From the NCBI RefSeq assembly GCF_014842875.1, contig NZ_JACYXZ010000003.1:124001-188000 (forward strand): a stretch of DNA of 64,000 bases, read 5' to 3'. The notes below the pieces were generated by a model. That model was not told the DNA's origin and ran no database searches. It saw only the letters and a program-made list of their open reading frames with translations. The stretch is from Nocardioides donggukensis. Lineage in GTDB: Bacteria; Actinomycetota; Actinomycetes; Propionibacteriales; Nocardioidaceae. The translations under genes and the position numbers were made by a program. Position 1 is the stretch's first letter, and each line of letters starts with the position of its first letter. Positions 9,791 to 19,195 of the stretch are shown piece by piece.

Positions 9791-10483
9791 TCAGCGTGGG
9801 GCCGGGCGCACGGTGAGGTCGGAGACCGTGCCGTCGGCGGGCAGGTCGATCGCGTGCAGGATCGTCGCCGCCACGGTGCCCGGCTGGATCCACTGCGCGG
9901 CGTCGTAGTCCTTGCCCTCCTGGGCGTGCACCTTCTCCTGCATGGGCGTGGCCGTGCGGGAGGGGTAGACGCTGGTCACCCGGACGCCGTGCTCGCCCTC
10001 CTCGGCGCGCAGCGCGTCGGCGAAGCCGCGGGCGCCGAACTTGGACGCGGCGTACGCCGACCAGGTGGGGTTGGCGGCCAGCCCGGCGCCGGAGTTGACC
10101 AGCACCACGAGGCCGCGGGCGGCGCGCAGCGCCGGCAGGCAGGCGCGGGTCAGCACCATCGGCGCCAGCAGGTTGACCTCGAGCTGGGCCCGCATCTCCG
10201 CCACACCCAGGTCGGCCACCGTCCCGAGCTCGACGACGCCCGCGCTGTGCACCAGCGAGTCGATCCGGTCCGGCAGGTCGCCCGAATCCGCGAGCCGGGC
10301 CAGCCCCTCGGCGTCGGCGAGATCGGCGACCACGGTGCGGGCGCCCGGGAACGAAGCCTCCAGGTCCGCGGCCCGCTCGGTCGAGCGGGCCAGCAGCCAC
10401 AGCTCGTCGCCCCGGTCGTGCAGGGCCCGGGCCAGCGCGTCGCCGATCCCGGACCCGGCACCGGTGATGAGGTGCCGCATCAT
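9791..10483 (-). CDS. SDR family short-chain oxidoreductase
   Basis: 230-residue classical short-chain dehydrogenase/reductase. The NAD(P)-binding glycine motif GAGSGIG is at 8-14 and the catalytic Ser131 and Tyr144-x3-Lys148 (SAYAASK) are intact. The substrate is unknown. The ATG at 10483 overlaps the stop of the upstream zinc-type alcohol dehydrogenase family gene by 4 nt (ATGA), so the two oxidoreductases form one translationally coupled operon. It converges on the kgd/DUF6104 pair with only 27 nt between stops. Confidence 0.9.
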   Translation of the reverse strand: MMRHLITGAGSGIGDALARALHDRGDELWLLARSTERAADLEASFPGARTVVADLADAEGLARLADSGDLPDRIDSLVHSAGVVELGTVADLGVAEMRAQLEVNLLAPMVLTRACLPALRAARGLVVLVNSGAGLAANPTWSAYAASKFGARGFADALRAEEGEHGVRVTSVYPSRTATPMQEKVHAQEGKDYDAAQWIQPGTVAATILHAIDLPADGTVSDLTVRPAPR

Positions 10484-11448
10484 CGAGTGAAGACGATCTT
10501 GCCGAACTGCTGCCCCTCGGCCATGGCCGCGAACCCGTCGCGGGCCTCGGTCATCGGCACCGTCCGGTCGATGAGCGGCCGGGCCCCGGTGGCGTCGAGC
10601 ATCTGCGTCAGGGACGCGAGCTCGCCGCGGGTGCCCATGGTGGAGCCGACGACCCGCAGCTGCAGGAAGAAGATCCGGGTCAGCTCGGCGTCGTCGAGCT
10701 GGGGTCCGGACGTCGTACCGCTGATGACGATCGCGCCGCCGGGCCGCAGCGCCCGGATCGAGTGCGACCAGGTGGCCCGGCCGACGGTCTCCATGACCGC
10801 GTCCACCTTGAACGGGAGCCGGGCGCCGGACTCGAACACCTCGTGGGCGCCGATCTCGAGCGCGCGCGCCCGCTTCCCCTCGTCCCGGCTCGTGGCGAGC
10901 ACCTTCAGCCCCGCGGCCCGGCCCAGCACGATCAGCGCGGTGGCGACGCCGCCGCTGGCACCCTGCACCAGGACGGAGTCGCCGGCCTTGAGCCCGCCCT
11001 GCACGAAGAGCATCCGGTAGGCGGTGAGCCAGGCCGTGGGCAGGCAGGCCGCCTCCTCGAACGACAGGGACGCCGGCTTGGGTACGACGTTGCGCCGCGG
11101 CACCAGCACCGTGTCCGCGAACGTCCCTTGGTGCCGCTCGGAGAGCAGGGAGCGCTTCGGGTCGAGGGTCTCGTCACCGGACCAGTCCGGGTCGCTGACG
11201 ACCGCGTGCACGAGCACCTCGTTGCCGTCCTCGTCGAGCCCGGCGGCGTCGCAGCCCAGGATCATCGGCAGCGCCTCCTCGCGCAGGCCGACGCCGCGCA
11301 GCGACCACAGGTCGTGGTGGTTGAGCGAGGCCGCCTTGACCGAGACGGTGGTCCACCCGTCGCGGGGTTCGGGGTCGGGGCGCTCCCCGACCACCAGCCC
11401 GCTCAGCGGGTCGTCGGCGGAGAAGGACGAGGCGTAGACAGCGAACAT
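10480..11448 (-). CDS. MDR family zinc-less alcohol dehydrogenase / quinone oxidoreductase
   Basis: 322 residues of medium-chain dehydrogenase/reductase type: an N-terminal GroES-like domain (SLNHHDLWSLRG, PMILGCDAAG), then a Rossmann domain with VLVQGASGGVATALI as nucleotide-binding loop. The catalytic and structural zinc Cys/His ligands of true alcohol dehydrogenases are not evident, so a quinone-reductase-like NADPH enzyme is more likely. The ATG at 11448 has TAGCCT 8 nt upstream (11456-11461), a leaderless arrangement, and a GCCAACC/GGTTGGC inverted repeat (11462-11477) just beyond, where an operator or the upstream gene's terminator could lie. It is followed by the SDR gene. Confidence 0.88.
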   Translation of the reverse strand: MFAVYASSFSADDPLSGLVVGERPDPEPRDGWTTVSVKAASLNHHDLWSLRGVGLREEALPMILGCDAAGLDEDGNEVLVHAVVSDPDWSGDETLDPKRSLLSERHQGTFADTVLVPRRNVVPKPASLSFEEAACLPTAWLTAYRMLFVQGGLKAGDSVLVQGASGGVATALIVLGRAAGLKVLATSRDEGKRARALEIGAHEVFESGARLPFKVDAVMETVGRATWSHSIRALRPGGAIVISGTTSGPQLDDAELTRIFFLQLRVVGSTMGTRGELASLTQMLDATGARPLIDRTVPMTEARDGFAAMAEGQQFGKIVFTR

Positions 11449-11539
11449 GCCCCCGAGGCTAGCCAACCGGGGTTGGCCGGGCCGATCGGGCCCCGCCGGA
11501 TCCAGTCCCGCCGGGCCGGCTCCGATCGCGGTGCCGCGC

Positions 11540-12736
11540 TCAGGCCCGGGTCACGCCGTCCCGGCGGGCCGCCTCGGCCACGGCGGTGGCCACCGCCGGG
11601 CCGACCCGCGGGTCGAACGGTCCGGGGATGACCAGGTCCTCGGCCAGGTCGTCGCCGACCAGGTCGGCCAGCGCCGTGGCGGCGGCGAGCTTCATGCCCT
11701 CGGTGATCGAGGTCGCCCGGGCGTCGAAGGCGCCGCGGAAGATGCCGGGGAAGGCGAGGACGTTGTTGATCTGGTTCGCGAAGTCCGACCGGCCGGTGGC
11801 CACCACCCGGGCATGCCGGTGCGCGACGTCGGGGTGCACCTCGGGGGTGGGGTTGGCGAGGCCGAAGATGATCGACTCCGGCGCCATCCGCGCGACGACC
11901 TCCTCGGGCACGGTGCCGCCGGAGACCCCGATGTAGACGTCGGCCCCCTCCAGTACCTCCGCCAGCGTCCCGGAGCGTCCGAAGTGGTCCGCGGTGTCGC
12001 GGGCCAGCGCCTCCTTGACCGGCGTCAGGTCGGACCGCTCGGAGTTCAGCACGCCCTGCCGGTCGACGACGGCCAGGTCGCGCAGGCCGGCGGCGAGCAG
12101 GATCCGGGCCACGGCGACGCCGGCCGCCCCGGCGCCGGAGATCACCACCCGGGTCTCGTGCATGGTCCGCCCGGTGAGGCGCAGCGCGTTCTCGAGGGCG
12201 GCGAGGGTGACCACCGCGGTGCCGTGCTGGTCGTCGTGGAAGACCGGGATGTCGAGCCGCTCCTTGAGCTGCCGCTCGATCTCGAAGCAGCGCGGGGCGG
12301 AGATGTCCTCGAGGTTGATCCCGCCGAACGACGGCGCGAGCCGGACCACGGTCTCCACGATCTCGTCGACGTCGGTGGTGGCCAGGCAGATCGGGATCGC
12401 GTCGACGTTGCCGAACTGCTTGAACAGCACGGCCTTGCCCTCCATCACCGGCATCGCCGCGGCCGGTCCGATGTCGCCCAGCCCGAGCACCGCGGTGCCG
12501 TCGGTGACCACCGCCACCGTGTTCGGCACCCAGGTGTAGTGCTCGCTCATCGTCGGGTCGTCGGCGATCGCCGTGCAGACCCGGGCCACGCCCGGCGTGT
12601 AGGCGAGGGAGAGCTCCTCCGAGCCGGTCAGCTCGACCGCCGACCGGATCCCCATCTTGCCCCCGAGGTGGAGGTCGAACACCGGGTCGCCGGCGTGCGG
12701 GTGACCCGTGGGGACGTCGTCGGCTGGGGCAGGCAT
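11540..12736 (-). CDS. NAD(P)-dependent malic enzyme
   Basis: Oxidatively decarboxylates malate to pyruvate, linking the TCA cycle to pyruvate and NAD(P)H supply. The 398-residue protein has the short bacterial form: HLGGKMGI, the malic N-domain signature YTPGVARVC, the metal/substrate segment DDQHGTAVV, and the Rossmann loop VVISGAGAAGVAVARILL. No phosphotransacetylase extension is present. The ATG at 12736 (MPAPADDV) is preferred over upstream in-frame starts because homology begins just after it. It is a single gene, downstream of sodX on the same strand after 126 nt. Confidence 0.93.
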   Translation of the reverse strand: MPAPADDVPTGHPHAGDPVFDLHLGGKMGIRSAVELTGSEELSLAYTPGVARVCTAIADDPTMSEHYTWVPNTVAVVTDGTAVLGLGDIGPAAAMPVMEGKAVLFKQFGNVDAIPICLATTDVDEIVETVVRLAPSFGGINLEDISAPRCFEIERQLKERLDIPVFHDDQHGTAVVTLAALENALRLTGRTMHETRVVISGAGAAGVAVARILLAAGLRDLAVVDRQGVLNSERSDLTPVKEALARDTADHFGRSGTLAEVLEGADVYIGVSGGTVPEEVVARMAPESIIFGLANPTPEVHPDVAHRHARVVATGRSDFANQINNVLAFPGIFRGAFDARATSITEGMKLAAATALADLVGDDLAEDLVIPGPFDPRVGPAVATAVAEAARRDGVTRA

Positions 12737-12862
12737 GGCGGGAACTCTCGATCTGGCGAACGGCGTGGGCAAGGTCAAGCTCGACGCGGAGTGGTGGTTC
12801 GCGGAACTTCGTGGACCAGGGGGTCTCCCTGCGGTCATCCTGACACACGGCGAGGCGCCGGG

Positions 12863-13228
12863 TCAGCGGCGGCCCGGTGGCCAGACCCGCAGCCGGACCA
12901 CGGCCCGCACCGCCTCCTCGTCGAGCACGCCACGGTGCCGGGAGTCGACTCCCTCGTCCGGGTTGTCGCTGAGCACCCACCACCCGTCGGCGCCGGTCCG
13001 GGTGGCGCGGCGCTCGGCCGCCCGCTTGACCGCGAGCGTCCCGTCCGGCATCCGGACGAGGACCCGGGAGCCGGGCCGCACCACCGCGGCGTACCGCACC
13101 AGGAGCCGGTCGCCGTCGCGCAGACCGGGCTCCATCGAGCGCCCGCGGACCACCGCGAGACCCCAGCGTCCGGCCCCCCGGGGTTTGTCGGAGCGCCCCT
13201 GCGGGCACCGGATCTGGCGACGTGGCAC
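12863..13228 (-). CDS. sodX: Nickel superoxide dismutase maturation protease (S26 type)
   Basis: A small signal-peptidase-like enzyme that removes the N-terminal propeptide of Ni-SOD to expose its metal-binding histidine. The S26 signature is clear: VVRGRSMEPGLRDGDRLLV with catalytic Ser, LAVKRAAER with the catalytic Lys about 37 residues later, then WWVLSDNPDEGVDS. Its place divergent from sodN is typical. The start is uncertain. The GTG at 13228 (121 residues) keeps the beta strand WGLAVV before the Ser box, as in Streptomyces SodX; the only other in-frame start, the GTG at 13153, would remove most of it. Neither has a good ribosome binding site. Confidence 0.85.
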   Translation of the reverse strand: MPRRQIRCPQGRSDKPRGAGRWGLAVVRGRSMEPGLRDGDRLLVRYAAVVRPGSRVLVRMPDGTLAVKRAAERRATRTGADGWWVLSDNPDEGVDSRHRGVLDEEAVRAVVRLRVWPPGRR

Positions 13229-13283
13229 GCAGAGTAGTGTCGCAGGTGATCGAAGACACCGACCCGAGAAGGAGACGCCAAGC

Positions 13284-13685
13284 ATGCTCTCGCGCATTTT
13301 CGCCCCCACCGTCGAGGTCCAGGCCCACTGCGACCTCCCCTGCGGTGTCTACGACCCCGCCCAGGCCCGCATCGAGGCGGAGTCGATCAAGGGGATCATC
13401 GCCAAGGTCGCCGACAACGACGACGCGGACTTCCGGACCCGTGCGGTGCTGATCAAGGAGCAGCGCTCCGAGCTGGTCAAGCACCACCTGTGGGTGCTGT
13501 GGACCGACTACTTCAAGCCCCCGCACTTCGAGAAGTACCCGCAGCTGCACACGCTCTTCAACGAGGCCACCAAGCTGGCCGGCGCCAGCGGCACCAAGGG
13601 CGAGCTGGACGCCGCTAAGGCCGACGAGCTGCTCGCGAAGATCGACGAGATCGCCGAGATCTTCTGGGAGACCAAGAAGGGCTGA
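13284..13685 (+). CDS. sodN: Nickel superoxide dismutase
   Basis: Converts superoxide to peroxide and oxygen with a hexameric nickel enzyme. The 133-residue precursor has a 14-residue propeptide (MLSRIFAPTVEVQA) followed by the nickel hook HCDLPCGVYDP, where His1, Cys2 and Cys6 of the mature chain bind nickel. The remainder is the four-helix body. The ATG at 13284 has a strong GAGAAGGAG ribosome binding site. It is divergent from its maturation protease. In Streptomyces the nickel-responsive regulator Nur controls the SOD switch; no such operator is identified here. Confidence 0.97.
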   Translation: MLSRIFAPTVEVQAHCDLPCGVYDPAQARIEAESIKGIIAKVADNDDADFRTRAVLIKEQRSELVKHHLWVLWTDYFKPPHFEKYPQLHTLFNEATKLAGASGTKGELDAAKADELLAKIDEIAEIFWETKKG

Positions 13686-13704
13686 ACGAAGAGAAGCCCT
13701 TCGC

Positions 13705-13875
13705 GGTCCGAAGGAAGGGGGCGGCGCGCCAGCGCCGGACCCTTCACCGCTCACGGTGACCACGCACGGTCCGAAGGAAGGGAGCGGCGCGCCAGCGCCG
13801 GACCCTTCACCGCTCACGGTGACCACGAACGGTCAGACGAAGGGGCCGGCGCGCCAGCGCCGGCCCCTTCGTCGT
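13705..13875 (+). repeat. 63-bp tandem repeat, three units of hairpins, after sodN
   Basis: Units begin at 13705, 13768 and 13831, exactly 63 bp apart; the third is partial and diverged. Units 1 and 2 are nearly identical and each holds a GGCGC-type stem plus a second small hairpin CACCG-CTCA-CGGTG. Unit 3 ends in the terminator annotated separately. The array fills the gap between sodN and the anti-sigma gene and has no credible reading frame. Confidence 0.8.
13836..13873 (+). terminator. Strong hairpin terminator of sodN
   Basis: A perfect 17-bp stem (13836-13852 with 13857-13873) closes a GCCA loop. The third unit of the tandem array supplies it. No U tract follows. Confidence 0.8.
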
Positions 13876-13913
13876 CCCCGGGGTGAGCGAGCGGCGCGGC
13901 CGACCCGGTCGAT

Positions 13914-13919
13914 TAGATT
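13914..13919 (+). promoter_or_regulatory. -10 element of the anti-sigma/sigF operon (TAGATT)
   Basis: The last base lies 7 nt before the ATG at 13926 and no ribosome binding site exists, so transcription probably starts at the A of the start codon (leaderless). It does not resemble the SigF-type promoter GTTT-N15-GGGTAT. Confidence 0.6.
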
Positions 13920-13925
13920 GACCCC

Positions 13926-14300
13926 ATGCGCCCCGACGTCGAGCTGCGACTGCCCGCCGACAGTGCCTACGTGGCCGTCCTGAGGGCCACCACGGTCAGC
14001 CTGGCCGCCCGGCTGGACTTCACCATCGACGACATCGAGGACCTCCGGATCGCGGTCGGCGAGGCCTGCGCGATGGTGCTGCCCAGCGCGGAGCCGGACT
14101 CCGGGCTGACCAACCGGTTCTACCTGCGGCCCGGGGAGCTGACGGTGACCGTCACCGTGGTCAGCGACGCCCCCGACCTCCCCGACGAGAACGGGTTCGC
14201 GTGGCAGGTGCTCAGCGCCCTGGCCACCAGCACCGGGGTCTCCGCGGAGGGGGGCGAGTTCACCGTGTCGCTCACGACCACGTCGAGCGTCGACGCCTGA
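13926..14300 (+). CDS. rsbW: Anti-sigma factor of SigF (UsfX/RsbW type)
   Basis: 124-residue serine-kinase-like protein (GHKL fold) that binds and holds SigF. It starts MRPDVELRLPADSAYVAVLRATTVSLAARLDF and carries the N-box region DDIEDLRIAVGEACAMVLP with the ATP-binding Glu/Asn area, almost as in mycobacterial UsfX. The G-box motifs of active kinases are weak, as in UsfX. It is 1 nt upstream of sigF, so both are produced together. The mRNA appears leaderless. Confidence 0.88.
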   Translation: MRPDVELRLPADSAYVAVLRATTVSLAARLDFTIDDIEDLRIAVGEACAMVLPSAEPDSGLTNRFYLRPGELTVTVTVVSDAPDLPDENGFAWQVLSALATSTGVSAEGGEFTVSLTTTSSVDA

Positions 14301-14301
14301 C

Positions 14302-15107
14302 ATGACCGACGACGGGGGGAAGCCGAGCGGGACGAGTCCGCTCTCGGCGATGAAGCAGGCCAGCGGGGCGCTGTTCGCCGCCGCCGAGGACGGCGCCGCC
14401 TCGGACGGGGACCGCGCGCGGGCCCGCGACGACCTGGTCCGGCTGCACCTGCCGCTGGTCGAGCACTGCGCCCGCCGGTTCCGCAACCGGGGCGAGCCGT
14501 TCGAGGACCTGGTCCAGGTGGGCACGATCGGGCTGATCAAGGCGGTCGACCGGTTCCAGACCGAGCGCGGCGTGGAGTTCTCGACGTACGCCACGCCGAC
14601 GATCATCGGGGAGATCAAGCGGCACTTCCGCGACAAGGGCTGGGCGGTCCGGGTGCCGCGGCGGCTGCAGGAGCTGCGCATGCAGATCGCCACCGCCACC
14701 GCGGAGCTGAACCAGCGCCTCGGCCGCTCCCCCACGCCGTCCGAGCTGGCCACGGAGATCGGCTGCCCGGTCGAGGAGGTGATCGAGGGGATCGAGTCGA
14801 GCAACGCCTACTCGACGTTGTCCCTCGATGCCGGCGACGGCTCCGAGACCGGCCCGGTGTCGATGCTGGAGACGATGGGCGTCGACGACGCCGGGCTGGA
14901 GCGGGTCGAGCTCCGCGAGTCGCTCAAGCCGCTCCTGGACGTCCTGCCCGACCGCGAGAAGACGATCCTCCTGCTGCGCTTCTTCCGGAACATGACGCAG
15001 TCCCAGATCGCCGCGGAGGTGGGCATCAGCCAGATGCACGTCTCGCGGCTGCTCAACAGGACCCTCGAGCGGCTGCGCGAGTCGCTGGTCGAGGAGCGGG
15101 AGCACCC

Positions 15108-15111
<4 letters not shown>
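14302..15111 (+). CDS. sigF: RNA polymerase sigma factor, SigB/SigF/SigG subfamily
   Basis: A 269-residue alternative sigma factor for stress or stationary phase. Region 2 is seen in HLPLVEHCARRFRNRGEPFEDLVQVGTIGL and the RNA-polymerase/-10 segment up to STYATPTIIGEIKRHFRDKGW. Region 3 follows (VPRRLQELRM, LGRSPTPSELA), then region 4 with a helix-turn-helix (TQSQIAAEVGISQMHVSRLL). Region 1.1 is absent, as expected for the subfamily. Partner switching with the upstream anti-sigma factor is expected; no anti-anti-sigma gene lies in the window. Confidence 0.93.
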
Positions 15112-16308
<1,197 letters not shown>

Positions 16309-16325
<17 letters not shown>

Positions 16326-16722
16326 GCTCCTCCAGCGCCGCGGCCAGCTCGGCGGGCTCGCGCACCGTGAGGGTGGCGCCGGGGTGCCCGAGGCGACCGG
16401 TGGGGTCGAGCACCCGCACCGGCTCGCTGAACCGGACGCAGACACCGGCCTCACCGTTGGTGGCGAAGGTGACGCCGTGGTCGGTGAACGACAGGTGCGG
16501 CGGGCCGGCCGTCTTCAAGAACGCATACCCGCCGGACAGGCTGGTCCCGACCACGTGGGCGAGCGGCACCCGCATCGACCAGAGCCCGAACCGAACCCGG
16601 AGCTCGACCTCGTCGAGGTCGACCCACGCCGTTCGCGGAGTGATGCCGAGGGCGAGGGCCGGGGGCCGGTAGGCCGGCGCGAACCGGAAGTCGAAGCGCC
16701 GGGTGGGGGTTCGGGGCGTCAT
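16309..16722 (-). CDS. Hypothetical protein
   Basis: 137 residues, soluble, no signal peptide or membrane helix. It contains VDLDEVELRVRFGLWSMRVPLAHVVG and VRVLDPTGRLGHPGATLTV, and looks beta-rich, perhaps a PH-like or other small barrel. I do not recognise the family. The ATG at 16722 overlaps the stop of the upstream membrane-protein gene by 4 nt (ATGA), so the two form an operon. Confidence 0.75.
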
Positions 16723-17132
16723 GCCGGCTCCTCCTCGGTGAGATGGGCGATGCTCGCGGGGTGCAGGAGGCCGGCGATCACGATCAGGGCGACCAGGCCG
16801 AGGGCGACCGCGATCAGCGTGGTGTCCCCGCCGCGGAAGCTCCAGGCGACCCCGAGCTGGATCAGCTGCGCCAGCACGACGGGGCTGCGCGACCAGGACC
16901 GTCCCCGGGTCAGGGCCCACGCGCACCCGATGAGCACCGCGCCGTAGGCTGCGAAGAAGAACGACGTGGTCAGGCCGACGGCCAGGCGGCTGGACGTGGT
17001 CGCCGCCACCTCCAGCACGGCGTAGGCGAGCAGCCCGAGGCCCTCGATCGCGGCCAGGCTGGCCGCCACCGTCAGTGGGGGCGGGAGGTCCCGCGGGATG
17101 CGGTTGCCGGCCGGTCCGGGAGGGGTGCTCAC
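16719..17132 (-). CDS. Small four-helix membrane protein, function unknown
   Basis: 137 residues with four predicted membrane helices (LTVAASLAAIEGLGLLAYAVL, a Phe/Ala-rich second helix around SFFFAAYGAVLIG, LAQLIQLGVAW and TLIAVALGLVALIVIAGLL). The C-terminus LHPASIAHLTEEEPA is cytoplasmic by the positive-inside rule. The GTG at 17132 (VSTPPGPAG) is chosen because helix 1 follows closely; TAGGGT lies 9 nt upstream at 17141-17146. Coupled to the downstream hypothetical gene. Confidence 0.78.
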   Translation of the reverse strand: MSTPPGPAGNRIPRDLPPPLTVAASLAAIEGLGLLAYAVLEVAATTSSRLAVGLTTSFFFAAYGAVLIGCAWALTRGRSWSRSPVVLAQLIQLGVAWSFRGGDTTLIAVALGLVALIVIAGLLHPASIAHLTEEEPA

Positions 17133-17217
17133 GGGAGAAAACCCTACTTGTGACCAACGTGACCCGCCCGAGGGGTTGTCTTGGGGGCGCAGACTTGGGA
17201 ATCTTGCCTTTGCGCTC

Positions 17218-17231
17218 GTGAACGTCTTCAC
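17218..17231. promoter_or_regulatory. CRP-like operator GTGA-N6-TCAC upstream of whiB1
   Basis: GTGA (17218-17221), six nt, TCAC (17228-17231) matches the core of the cAMP receptor protein site and lies 75 nt before the whiB1 start. In Mycobacterium tuberculosis whiB1 is a known target of the CRP protein Rv3676, which supports the reading. Confidence 0.6.
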
Positions 17232-17305
17232 TACTTCGTCCTGCGCGCACACACTTGCAGCGGCCCGTCGGGCCGCCACGTCATCGAGAGAGGGAGTCTC
17301 CCAGC

Positions 17306-17557
17306 GTGGATTGGCGCCATCGTTCCGCGTGCCTCGACGAGGACCCGGAACTGTTCTTCCCGATCGGCAACACCGGTCCGGCCATCCTCCAGATCGAGGA
17401 GGCCAAGCAGGTGTGCCGACGCTGCGACGTGCGCGAGCAGTGCCTCGCGTGGGCGTTGGAGGCGGGCCAGGACCACGGCGTCTGGGGCGGTCTGAGCGAG
17501 GACGAGCGCCGCGCGCTGAAGCGCCGCAACGCGCGGGCCCGCGTGCGCACCGCCTGA
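17306..17557 (+). CDS. whiB1: WhiB1-like iron-sulfur transcriptional regulator
   Basis: 83 residues holding a [4Fe-4S] cluster that senses nitric oxide or redox state and regulates transcription with the housekeeping sigma factor. The four cluster cysteines are Cys9, Cys37, Cys40 and Cys46; GVWGG (58-62) and the basic tail RRALKRRNARARVR follow. The sequence is close to mycobacterial WhiB1, including DEDPELFFPIG. The GTG at 17306 has a GAGAGAGGGAG ribosome binding site. The long leader contains a CRP-like site. It converges with pdtaS. Confidence 0.95.
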   Translation: MDWRHRSACLDEDPELFFPIGNTGPAILQIEEAKQVCRRCDVREQCLAWALEAGQDHGVWGGLSEDERRALKRRNARARVRTA

Positions 17558-17559
17558 GC

Positions 17560-17587
17560 GGGGCGCCCGCTCGCCCACCTGCGCCCC
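17560..17587. terminator. Possible terminator between whiB1 and pdtaS
   Basis: GGGGCGC (17560-17566) pairs with GCGCCCC (17581-17587) across a 14-nt loop. It is a weak structure but lies in the only gap between two convergent genes. Confidence 0.35.
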
Positions 17588-17597
17588 TGGGGGTGTC

Positions 17598-19130
17598 TCA
17601 CTCGAGTGGCAGGTCGATCCCGATCCGGGTGCCCGACAGCTGGGCCCCACCGGCCGGACCCACGTCCAGCTGACCCCCGAGCTCGGACTCCACGAGGGTC
17701 CGCACGATCGACAGCCCGAGGTTGACCGACTCGTCGAGCGAGAAGCCCTCGGGCAGCCCCCTGCCGTCGTCGGCCACGCTGACGTGCAGCCGGCCCACCA
17801 GTCGGCGGGCGTCGACGACGATCTCACCCGGCTCACCCGGCTCACCCGGCTCAGCCGACTCCCCCGGCTCCCCCGGCCGGTCGGCGTCCCGGCCGGCCGT
17901 CGGGTAGCCGTGCTCGACCGCGTTCTGCAGCAGCTCGGTGACCACCATGGCCAGCGCGGTCGCGGTCTCGGAGGACAGCACGCCGAAGCTGCCGGTGCGA
18001 CGGACCCGGACCGCACCCCCGAGCGCGCCGACGTCGGTGACCATCCGGCCGAGCCGGTCGACCACCTCGTCGAAGTCGACGCTCTCCTCCACCGCGGCGC
18101 TCAGCGTCTCGTGCACGATCGCGATCGACCCCACCCGGCGTACTGCCTCCTCCAGCGCCGAGCGCGCCTCGGGCGACCCGATCCGCCGGGCCTGGAGCCG
18201 GAGCAGCGCCGCGACCGTCTGCAGGTTGTTCTTCACCCGGTGGTGGATCTCCCGGATCGTCGCGTCCTTGGTGACCAGCTCCCGGTCCCGCCGGCGCAGG
18301 TCGGTCACGTCGCGCAGCAGCACCAGCGCCCCGAGGTGCTCGCCCTGCGGGCGGAGCGGGATCGAGCGCAGGATCAGGGACACCCCGCCGCTGCCGACCT
18401 CGGTGTCCCGGGCGAGCCGACCACCGAGCACGGCGCTGAGGGTCTCCTCGTCCGGGCGGCGGCGTGGCGGCACCAGCTGTCGGGTCAGCTCGGCGAGGTG
18501 GTGCCCGGTCAGGTCGCCCGTGTGGCCGAGTCTGCGGTAGACGCTGAGCGCGTTCGGGGAGGCGTAGGCGACCCGTCCGGCGGCGTCCACCCGCACGAAG
18601 CCGTCACCCACCCGCGGCGAGTCCGCGTGGTCGCTGCGCTCCCCGGGGATCGGGAAGTGGCCCCGGCTGATCATCTGCGTGAGGTCGCTCGCGGTCTGCA
18701 GGTAGGACAGCTCCAGCCGGCTGGGCGTGCGCACCCCCAGCAGGTTGGTGTTCCGGGCCACGACCGCGATCACCCGGTCCTCCCGCCGCACCGGGATCGT
18801 CTCGACGCGCACCGGGACGTCGTCGCGCCACTCCGGGTCGCCCTCGCGGACCAGCCGCCCCTGGCTCCACGCGAGGTCCAGCAGGGGCCGCCGACCGTGC
18901 GGGACGAACGAGCCCACGACGTCGTCGAGCAGCGCGGTCGGGCCGGTGGTCGGCCGCATCTGGCCACCCGCCCAGAACCCCTGACCCTCGCGGTCCGGGA
19001 GCCACAGCACCAGGTCCGCGAAGGACAGGTCGGCGATGATCTGCCAGTCCGCGGTCAGCAGGTGCAGCCAGCGCAGGTCGTCGGCGGCCAGGCCCGTGTG
19101 CGCCGTGGCGAGCTCGTCGAGGGTCGGCAC
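17598..19130 (-). CDS. pdtaS: PdtaS-type sensor histidine kinase
   Basis: A 510-residue soluble sensor kinase of the PdtaS-PdtaR system, in which the partner is an RNA-binding ANTAR regulator. Seen: an N-terminal GAF-like domain (TADWQIIADLSFADLVLWLPD), a PAS-like domain (about 200-300), the HisKA_2 dimerisation box with phospho-His in EIHHRVKNNLQTVAALLRLQ, and an HATPase domain with TELLQNAVEHG (N box) and DDGRGLP. A GEP/GES-rich insert from 9-bp repeats (about 17820-17870) interrupts the ATPase domain after the N box. The GTG at 19130 (VPTLDELATAHTGL) matches the mycobacterial start and has TACAGT 8 nt upstream (19138-19143), a leaderless layout. Confidence 0.88.
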   Translation of the reverse strand: MPTLDELATAHTGLAADDLRWLHLLTADWQIIADLSFADLVLWLPDREGQGFWAGGQMRPTTGPTALLDDVVGSFVPHGRRPLLDLAWSQGRLVREGDPEWRDDVPVRVETIPVRREDRVIAVVARNTNLLGVRTPSRLELSYLQTASDLTQMISRGHFPIPGERSDHADSPRVGDGFVRVDAAGRVAYASPNALSVYRRLGHTGDLTGHHLAELTRQLVPPRRRPDEETLSAVLGGRLARDTEVGSGGVSLILRSIPLRPQGEHLGALVLLRDVTDLRRRDRELVTKDATIREIHHRVKNNLQTVAALLRLQARRIGSPEARSALEEAVRRVGSIAIVHETLSAAVEESVDFDEVVDRLGRMVTDVGALGGAVRVRRTGSFGVLSSETATALAMVVTELLQNAVEHGYPTAGRDADRPGEPGESAEPGEPGEPGEIVVDARRLVGRLHVSVADDGRGLPEGFSLDESVNLGLSIVRTLVESELGGQLDVGPAGGAQLSGTRIGIDLPLE

Positions 19131-19195
19131 GCGGGTCACTGTAACCCTCGCCCCTCCCCGGTCCCCGACGTTGCCGGTGCTGGCAGGATGGAGCC

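Noticed and set aside
13705..13875. Coding gene across the 63-bp repeats
   Set aside because: 63 is a multiple of three so frames stay open, but the products are pure repeats without start signals, and the structure is dominated by hairpins.
13860..13925. SigF-dependent promoter before the anti-sigma gene
   Set aside because: No GTTT-N15-GGGTAT pattern could be found; TAGATT fits the housekeeping -10 instead.
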